Origin: Acidobacteriota bacterium
Lineage (GTDB): Bacteria > Acidobacteriota > Terriglobia > Terriglobales > Acidobacteriaceae
DNA length: 10,801 nucleotides
Direction of reading: 5' to 3'
NCBI GenBank assembly: GCA_028873155.1
Contig: JAGWML010000094.1
Location: 1 to 10,801 of the forward strand
Shown: one piece after another, positions 6,643 through 10,801 of the stretch
Numbering within the stretch: position 1 is the stretch's first letter
Layout: each line of letters opens with the position of its first letter
Made by a program: the position numbers and the translations under genes
Notes under the pieces: generated by a model
What the model was told of the DNA's origin: nothing
The model's input: only the letters and a program-made list of their open reading frames with translations
Databases searched by the model: none

Positions 6643-7374
6643 ATGCGCCTTTTCGTACGTTTTTCCTTAGCCTTTGCTGCTGCCGCCGCGCTCGGCGTGT
6701 GTGTTCTGCCCATTGCGCGTGCGCAATCTCAGACGAGTTCAAGCAGCAGTTCCAGCAACACGGCCCAGACCACGGGCACCGGCACCTATGTCGTTATTGA
6801 CCCGCTCGCCAAGGTCCGCTACGACAACCGCTACGACATTTCGCTCGGCGCGGCCTATGACCACATGAAGGCCGGCCCGACCCTGCTCCAGGGCTCGAAT
6901 CTTGGCGGCCTCGATCTCGAAGGCTCTTACTGGCTCACAAAGCGCTGGGGCGCCGAAGGCTCGGCACGCTACTATGTAGGCACGAGCGGCGCCGCACCCA
7001 ACCCCTACAGCATCCAGGGACCGTTTGTCAGCCAGACCTTCTTCGGTGCCGGACCCGAATGGCTGGGCCCTCACAACAAGCATGGCGACCTGATTGCGCA
7101 TGTCCTGGTCGGCGGCATGTACGGCAAGTTTGAGCAGGACCTGCGCGGGCAACCCCCTTCAGTGGTGGACTTCTACAACGATCAGGTCGCGCTCGCCGGC
7201 ATCATGGGCGGCCACATGGACCTGAACCGCTCCGAGCACTGGGTCTTTCGCATCACACCCGATGCCGTGTGGACGCGCTATAGCATCAACTATGGAAACC
7301 GCGCCACATCCAACGACGTGAACTTCGCCCTCTCCGTCGGCGTCGAGTACAAATTTACAAAGAAGAAGCGCTAA
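6643..7374 (+). CDS. Secreted outer-membrane beta-barrel protein (OmpA/opacity-like), function unknown
   Basis: A 243-residue protein with a clear Sec signal peptide (MRLFVRF, then an Ala/Leu-rich core, cleavage likely after ARA at 27). A low-complexity linker follows, with seven consecutive serines at 32-38 and a TAQTTGTGT stretch. From about 55 the sequence shows alternating hydrophobic/polar strands with aromatic girdles (YDISLGAAYDH, GAEGSARYYVG, DLIAHVLVGGMYGKF, WVFRITPDAVWTRYS, VNFALSVGVEYKF). This fits an 8-stranded or similar barrel of the OmpA-like/opacity type. I chose the ATG at 6643 because the signal peptide begins there; an earlier in-frame start would run back through the DUF218 gene in another frame. 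The cysteine at 20 is not in a lipobox (LGVC has Val at -1). The protein ends in KFTKKKR, so it lacks a terminal aromatic. Confidence 0.85.
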   Translation: MRLFVRFSLAFAAAAALGVCVLPIARAQSQTSSSSSSSNTAQTTGTGTYVVIDPLAKVRYDNRYDISLGAAYDHMKAGPTLLQGSNLGGLDLEGSYWLTKRWGAEGSARYYVGTSGAAPNPYSIQGPFVSQTFFGAGPEWLGPHNKHGDLIAHVLVGGMYGKFEQDLRGQPPSVVDFYNDQVALAGIMGGHMDLNRSEHWVFRITPDAVWTRYSINYGNRATSNDVNFALSVGVEYKFTKKKR

Positions 7375-7383
7375 AGCGCTTCT
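7364..7383 (+). terminator. Stem-loop enclosing the stop codon of the beta-barrel gene
   Basis: AGAAGCGC (7364-7371) and GCGCTTCT (7376-7383) form a perfect 8-bp stem around a TAAA loop (7372-7375), whose first three bases are the stop codon TAA. No T-run follows, so it is not a canonical intrinsic terminator. It may protect the 3' end or act with Rho. Confidence 0.45.
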
Positions 7384-7450
7384 ACAATTCCCGCGTCCTT
7401 TCCAGCAACATGCAACGTGGCATTTTCTTGAAGAAGATGCCACTGAAGGA

Positions 7451-7475
7451 CAATTGCTGCGGTCTACAGCAATTG
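7451..7475. repeat. Perfect 9-bp inverted repeat upstream of glgC
   Basis: CAATTGCTG (7451-7459) and CAGCAATTG (7467-7475) are exact reverse complements with a 7-nt spacer CGGTCTA. No T-run follows, so a terminator is less likely than an operator or an mRNA hairpin. It lies 68 bp after the beta-barrel stop codon and about 155 bp before the candidate glgC -10. Confidence 0.6.
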
Positions 7476-7630
7476 CGGAACCGCTGGAGCAAACCGGACG
7501 CGCACTGCATCCTTGCAATCCCGCTGAGGTCTGCGATGCATTCCACGTCCAGTCTTCGGCGGTCTTGTCTCAGCCCGGCCTCAATCTCAACGGCCCAACC
7601 ATTGCGGTGGCGCAGGTCTTTATGCGCGTG

Positions 7631-7639
7631 TGGTATTCT
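7631..7639 (+). promoter_or_regulatory. Candidate extended -10 promoter of glgC
   Basis: TGGTATTCT fits the extended -10 pattern TGnTATAAT with 4 of 6 hexamer matches. No good -35 lies 16-18 bp upstream, as is common for extended -10 promoters. Transcription would begin near 7646 and give a leader of about 115 nt. A short inverted repeat, CAGTGA (7648-7653) / TCACTG (7670-7675), lies at its beginning. Confidence 0.35.
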
Positions 7640-7760
7640 CGCCCGTTCAGTGATGCCTGTGGAAAAGTGTCACTGGAGAAAATCCTGTACCGGATAGCGG
7701 CACAAGGTCGGTGCTCGTTTCGCAAACCCGGAAGAGGAAACCCACAAGAGGCATGGGCAC

Positions 7761-9020
7761 ATGGAAATGAGGGACACCCTAGGAGTACTCCTTGCGGGAG
7801 GCGCCGGCGAACGGCTCTTCCCATTGACCCGCGATCGCGCCAAGCCGGCCGTCCCCTTCGGCGGCCATTATCGAATCATCGACATCACGCTCTCCAACTG
7901 CATCAACTCAGGCCTGCGCAAGGTTTATGTGATGACGCAGTACAAGGCCCTCTCACTGAATCGTCATATCCGCGAGGGCTGGACCGGCGTCGTCGCCACG
8001 GAGCTGGGCGAATTCTTTGAGATGCTGCCGCCCATGCAGCGCACCGGCGCCAACTGGTACATGGGTACCGCCGACGCTGTCTATCAGAACATCTACTCCA
8101 TCGGCAGCGAGCAGCCCCGGTACATCATCATTCTTTCGGGCGACCACATCTACAAGATGAACTATGCCCGCATGCTCGAGCACCACAAGGAAACCAAGGC
8201 TGAGATTACGCTGGCCACGTTGCCCATCGCTCCCGATGAGGTCTCGCGCTTCGGCGTGGTCGAGGTCGCGCAGAGCGGCGAAGTTCTCGGCTTCCAGGAG
8301 AAGCCTGCCAGCACCAGCTTCCGCTCGCCCTTTAATCCCAATGCAGTGGATGCCTCCATGGGCATCTACATCTTCAACACAGACATTCTGCTCAAAGCCC
8401 TCATCGCCGATGCCGAGGATCCTGGCTCGAAGCACGACTTCGGCCACAACATTCTGCCCAACCTGCTCGGCAAGAAGAAGATGATGGCTTACAGCTTCGT
8501 GGATGAGAACAAGCAGGAGGCGCTCTACTGGCGCGACGTGGGCACACTTGATTCCTACTACGAAGCCAACCTGGACCTCTGCTCGGTTTCGCCGGTCTTC
8601 AACCTCTACGACAAGAGCTGGCCCATCCGCACCCGCGTGCGCCAGTACCCTCCGGCCAAGTTTGTCTTCGGCGAGCCGGGCCGCACCGGGATGGCGGTCA
8701 ACTCTGTGATCACCGCCGGCGTCATCATCTCGGGTGCTTCGATCTCCAACTCCGTCCTCTCGCAGGACGTGCGCGTCAACTCCTACTCCGATGTGGAGGG
8801 AAGCATCATCTTCTCCCACGTCAACATCGGCCGCCACTGCCGCATTCGGCGCGCCATCATCGACCGCGACGTCCACATTCCTGAGGGCACCGTCATCGGC
8901 TACGACCCGGTGGAAGACAAGCGGCGCTACTTCGTCACTCCGTCAGGCCTGACCATTGTGACGCGCGATGCCTCACTCTTCGAAAACCCTGTTGATCCAG
9001 ATTTTATGGGAGTGTCCTGA
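7761..9020 (+). CDS. glgC: Glucose-1-phosphate adenylyltransferase (ADP-glucose pyrophosphorylase)
   Basis: Makes ADP-glucose and pyrophosphate from ATP and glucose-1-phosphate, the committed step of bacterial glycogen synthesis in the cytoplasm. The 419-residue length is normal. The N-terminal nucleotidyltransferase domain shows LLAGGAGERLFPLTRDRAKP (10-29), PFGGHYRIIDITLSNCINSG, GTADAVYQN (102-110), SGDHIYKM (126-133, with the catalytic-type Asp128) and GFQEKP (177-182). Lys181 aligns with the glucose-1-phosphate-binding Lys195 of E. coli. The C-terminal third has the hexapeptide left-handed beta-helix pattern (VITAGVIISGASISNSVLSQ onward). ATG 7761 is preceded by AAGAGG (7746-7751) at 9 nt; ATG 7767 in the same frame is an alternative. 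At the E. coli activator-site position Lys39 this protein has Asp25, and GGRG is GGAG, so its allostery may differ. glgA and glgB are not in the window. Confidence 0.97.
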   Translation: MEMRDTLGVLLAGGAGERLFPLTRDRAKPAVPFGGHYRIIDITLSNCINSGLRKVYVMTQYKALSLNRHIREGWTGVVATELGEFFEMLPPMQRTGANWYMGTADAVYQNIYSIGSEQPRYIIILSGDHIYKMNYARMLEHHKETKAEITLATLPIAPDEVSRFGVVEVAQSGEVLGFQEKPASTSFRSPFNPNAVDASMGIYIFNTDILLKALIADAEDPGSKHDFGHNILPNLLGKKKMMAYSFVDENKQEALYWRDVGTLDSYYEANLDLCSVSPVFNLYDKSWPIRTRVRQYPPAKFVFGEPGRTGMAVNSVITAGVIISGASISNSVLSQDVRVNSYSDVEGSIIFSHVNIGRHCRIRRAIIDRDVHIPEGTVIGYDPVEDKRRYFVTPSGLTIVTRDASLFENPVDPDFMGVS

Positions 9021-9026
9021 AACAAG

Positions 9027-9060
9027 CGAAACGGAGCGCCCTCACCGGCGCCCCGTTTCG
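9027..9060. terminator. Hairpin terminator between convergent glgC and the permease gene
   Basis: CGAAACGG (9027-9034) pairs with CCGTTTCG (9053-9060). After one A/C mismatch the stem continues as GCGCC (9036-9040) with GGCGC (9047-9051), closing on a 6-nt loop. The + side is not T-rich (TGGCTTCTG); the - side runs into CTTGTTT. It lies in the 58-bp convergent gap and probably works best for the leftward gene. Confidence 0.75.
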
Positions 9061-9078
9061 TGGCTTCTGAGGTTCGTT

Positions 9079-10389
9079 TCAACTTGTTCGCGGCGTCAGA
9101 TCACTACCTTTTGCGGCGAACAAGCCCACCACCAGATAACAGCACAGCACCACGACCATAGCGCGGGCCATGCTGTGTGTGGCCTGGAAGACAAGCCCCA
9201 TCACCGGCGTGAAGACCGCGCCGCCGATGATCGCCATCACCAGCAGTGAGGCGCCGACCTTGGTGTTCACGCCGAGTCCGTTGAGCCCCAGCGCGAAGAT
9301 GGTGGGAAACATCAGCGACATGAAGAAACTGGTCAGGAAAATAGAACCCATCCCCACCCAGCCCGGCAACAGAATCGACAGCGTCACCAGCACAAGATTG
9401 GCCAGAGCGAACAGAGCCATCAGACGGTTGGCCCGCACGCGCTTCATCCAGTGGCTTGAGGCGAACCGCCCCACGCCAAACCCGGCCAGCGTCCCGGTGA
9501 GCAGATACCCTGCCGTCTTCTCCGGCAGGTGGGTGTAGTCCTGCACGTACTGGATGAAGTAGCTCCATGTGCCCACCTGTGCGCCCACGTAGCAGAACTG
9601 CGCGACCACAGCAAAGAGAAAATGCGGATAGCGGAGCAGGTCTCGATACCTCCCGTGCGGCTCGCTCGTTCCCTGCGCCTGCGGCCCGGCAACAGCGGGA
9701 AACGGCGTGCGCAGAATCAGCATGGCCCAGACCAGCACCACCGCGCCCAGCACCAGGTAGGGCGCAATCACGCGCATCGTTTCGTGCTGCAGATACACGT
9801 CGTAGGTGCCCAGCAGCTTCATCTGCGCGATCTGCGGCGCCTTCAACTCCACGCCGGAAAAAATGAAGAGAGTGCCAATCAGCACGCCCGTGATGGCGCC
9901 CAGCGGGTTGAACGCCTGCGAAAAGTTCAGCCGGCGCACCGCGCTTCCGGCATCGCCCAGCTGAGCGATGAGCGGATTCGCACCGGTCTCGAGAAAACCC
10001 AGCCCGCTCGCAATCACAAACAGGGCAAAGAGGAACATCCCGTAGCTGCGCTCCATCGCTGCGGGCAAAAAGCACAACGTTCCCGCACTGTAGAGCACAA
10101 GGCCCGTGACCAGGCCGGTCTTGTAACCAAACCGGCGCATGACGATCGCCGCTGGAACGGAAAACAGAAAGTAGCCGGTGTAAAACGCCGACTGCACCAG
10201 CCCCGCCTGCAGCCGCGTAATCTCAAACGACTTCATGAACTGACGAATGAGAACATCGTTGAGATTGTTGGGAATGCCCCACAAGAAAAACAGGCCCGTC
10301 ACCAGGAAAAACGCCGTAGCGCTTCCCGGCGGGACCAGCGGGCTGTTGGAATGCTCTCCGGCTTCAGCCGGAAGCGTGGCAAAGGCCAT
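9079..10389 (-). CDS. MFS sugar permease, FHS/FucP family (fucose permease-like)
   Basis: A 436-residue inner-membrane transporter with about 12 predicted helices, expected to import a monosaccharide with protons. The family signature is clear: FFLWGIPNNLNDVLIRQF (34-51), QAGLVQSAFYTGYF, MRRFGYKTGL, GLGFLETGANP (129-139) and LNFSQAFNPLGAITGV. Asp45 and Glu134 align with Asp46 and Glu135 of E. coli FucP, the residues needed for proton-coupled transport, so it should be active. The family also includes glucose/galactose carriers, so fucose should not be assumed. The ATG at 10389 is preceded by AGGAG (10401-10397) at 7 nt. The GH8 gene ends 75 nt upstream on the same strand, which suggests that xylose or another product of that enzyme is a candidate substrate (inference). 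The gap contains repeated TCGATG half-sites that may regulate it. The first 24 residues are a soluble tail. Confidence 0.94.
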   Translation of the reverse strand: MAFATLPAEAGEHSNSPLVPPGSATAFFLVTGLFFLWGIPNNLNDVLIRQFMKSFEITRLQAGLVQSAFYTGYFLFSVPAAIVMRRFGYKTGLVTGLVLYSAGTLCFLPAAMERSYGMFLFALFVIASGLGFLETGANPLIAQLGDAGSAVRRLNFSQAFNPLGAITGVLIGTLFIFSGVELKAPQIAQMKLLGTYDVYLQHETMRVIAPYLVLGAVVLVWAMLILRTPFPAVAGPQAQGTSEPHGRYRDLLRYPHFLFAVVAQFCYVGAQVGTWSYFIQYVQDYTHLPEKTAGYLLTGTLAGFGVGRFASSHWMKRVRANRLMALFALANLVLVTLSILLPGWVGMGSIFLTSFFMSLMFPTIFALGLNGLGVNTKVGASLLVMAIIGGAVFTPVMGLVFQATHSMARAMVVVLCCYLVVGLFAAKGSDLTPRTS

Positions 10390-10410
10390 CCGTCCGCTCC
10401 TGCTCTGGCC

Positions 10411-10446
10411 TCGATGGCCATACCATCGACATCATACCGGTCGATG
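10411..10446 (-). promoter_or_regulatory. Three TCGATG half-sites (overlapping inverted repeats), candidate operator or RNA switch before the permease
   Basis: TCGATGG (10411-10417) and CCATCGA (10423-10429) form a perfect 7-bp inverted repeat with a 5-nt spacer. The same middle element, as CATCGAC (10424-10430), also forms a perfect 7-bp inverted repeat with GTCGATG (10440-10446) across 9 nt. The middle copy can therefore pair with only one neighbour at a time. The set lies 22-57 bp before the permease ATG, overlaps the candidate start-site region and surrounds a TATGAT box. The pattern fits a repressor operator or alternative hairpins; no regulator gene is in view. Confidence 0.55.
10431..10436 (-). 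promoter_or_regulatory. Candidate -10 box of the permease gene
   Basis: TATGAT on the minus strand matches 5 of 6 positions of the -10 consensus. It lies between two half-sites and about 42-47 nt before the ATG. No recognisable -35 is found 16-19 bp upstream, so it would be weak, activator-dependent or not used. Confidence 0.35.
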
Positions 10447-10464
10447 TGCGGCTCCCGCTCAGTT

Positions 10465-10801
10465 CTACCGCGGTTCCCAGATGCGGAACTCGCCGCCGAG
10501 GTGCATCAGGCTCATCAGGTAGAGCATGCCATCGTAGTAGCGGTTCTGCCCAGATGGGATCGGCGTGTTCCACAATGCCTCAGTGAAGCGCCGCGCGCGC
10601 GCGGTCCGTGGCTGCAAGGCCGGCCACCGCATTTGTGCCTGCCAGTCCGGCGGGGTGATCCTCGTGTGTCAATCCGGGGGTCGCGCCCTGATCCTTGCCA
10701 TTCAGCGTGTACACCGGCCCATACCCATCGATGCCCTGCTTCTCAAAGAAGCTCTGAATGTGGTCACTCAGTTGCTTCTCTGCGGGCGCCTTGTGCCACC
10801 A
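10465..10801 (-). pseudogene. C-terminal end of a family 8 glycoside hydrolase, frame broken at a (CG)6 tract
   Basis: Reading leftward from the window edge, one frame gives about 69 residues including HIQSFFEKQGIDGYGPVYTL and HPAGLAGTNAVAGLAA, then stops at TGA (10582-10580). The next frame continues without a gap as RRFTEALWNTPIPSGQNRYY, then DGMLYLMSLMHLGGEFRIWE, ending at TAG (10467-10465). Joined, these match the C-terminal region of GH8 enzymes (xylanase, chitosanase and endoglucanase types, especially Rex-like oligoxylanases), which cleave beta-1,4 polysaccharides or oligosaccharides. The break falls in CG repeats at 10592-10603. Loss of one CG unit, or gain of one base, explains the shift. 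It may be a real inactivating or slippage mutation or a sequencing error. Because the break lies about 40 residues from the C-terminus, the truncated protein would lose the conserved final helical segment. The catalytic acids are upstream and outside the window. The permease gene follows after 75 nt. Confidence 0.78.
10592..10603. repeat. (CG)6 dinucleotide tract inside the GH8 gene
   Basis: Six uninterrupted CG units lie exactly where the GH8 reading frame shifts. Tracts of this kind are prone to slipped-strand mispairing in vivo and to base-calling errors. Confidence 0.9.

Larger units (their letters stand above)
7375..7760. other. Intergenic region upstream of glgC
   Basis: These 386 bases hold no gene I can support. 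They contain the distal half of the stop-codon hairpin, a second perfect inverted repeat at 7451-7475, an extended -10 element at 7631-7639 and the glgC Shine-Dalgarno at 7746-7751. One + frame stays open from before 7380 through to 8020, overlapping glgC. It has no ATG and only a TTG at 7454 without a good ribosome-binding site, so I treat it as chance, with some doubt. Confidence 0.65.

Noticed and set aside
6662..6662. Possible lipoprotein start for the beta-barrel protein (Cys20 in LGVC)
   Set aside because: Val precedes the cysteine, which does not fit a lipobox; an ARA signal-peptidase I site follows at 25-27.
7454..8020. Plus-strand TTG-initiated frame overlapping the beginning of glgC
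   Set aside because: It has no ribosome-binding site, its start codon lies inside an inverted repeat, and its second half is an out-of-frame reading of glgC. It is kept only as a low-level observation for the intergenic part.
10364..10573. Minus-strand 69-codon frame across the permease start and GH8 end
   Set aside because: It is out of frame with both the GH8 C-terminus and the permease, both recognisable, so it is a shadow.

Overview
The window reads as a chromosomal segment of a GC-rich, Gram-negative soil-type bacterium. An Acidobacteriota member of the Acidobacteriaceae/Terriglobia kind is the best inference. It combines a long Oar-like TonB receptor with an N-terminal carboxypeptidase-regulatory-like domain and no SusD partner, a FucP-type sugar permease beside a family 8 glycoside hydrolase, and moderately high GC coding sequence with outer-membrane proteins. 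No rRNA, tRNA, insertion sequence, phage gene or CRISPR array was seen.

Layout, left to right. asnS (asparaginyl-tRNA synthetase, +) faces a very long TonB-dependent receptor gene (-), and a perfect 12-bp terminator hairpin lies between them. A 365-bp divergent intergenic region follows. It holds a good promoter for the receptor and several short repeats. Next comes a rightward run of three closely spaced genes: a nitroreductase, a DUF218/YdcF-type membrane-anchored protein with a TTG start, and a small outer-membrane beta-barrel protein. A 386-bp gap with two hairpins precedes glgC (ADP-glucose pyrophosphorylase, +). glgC is convergent with a FucP-family MFS permease (-), again with a shared hairpin between them. 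At the right edge, upstream of the permease and on the same strand, is the 3' end of a GH8 (xylanase/oligoxylanase-type) gene. Its reading frame is broken at a (CG)6 tract.

Functionally the window mixes housekeeping (asnS, glgC) with carbohydrate acquisition (GH8 plus permease, possibly the TonB receptor) and envelope functions (DUF218, beta-barrel). GH8 and the permease are plausibly one small sugar-release-and-uptake unit. The 75 bp between them holds three copies of a TCGATG half-site, arranged so that the middle copy can pair with either neighbour and flanking a TATGAT -10-like box. This is the most interesting regulatory signal here. The most interesting coding anomaly is the GH8 frameshift at the dinucleotide repeat. 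I found no convincing evidence for a wholly new multi-gene system.
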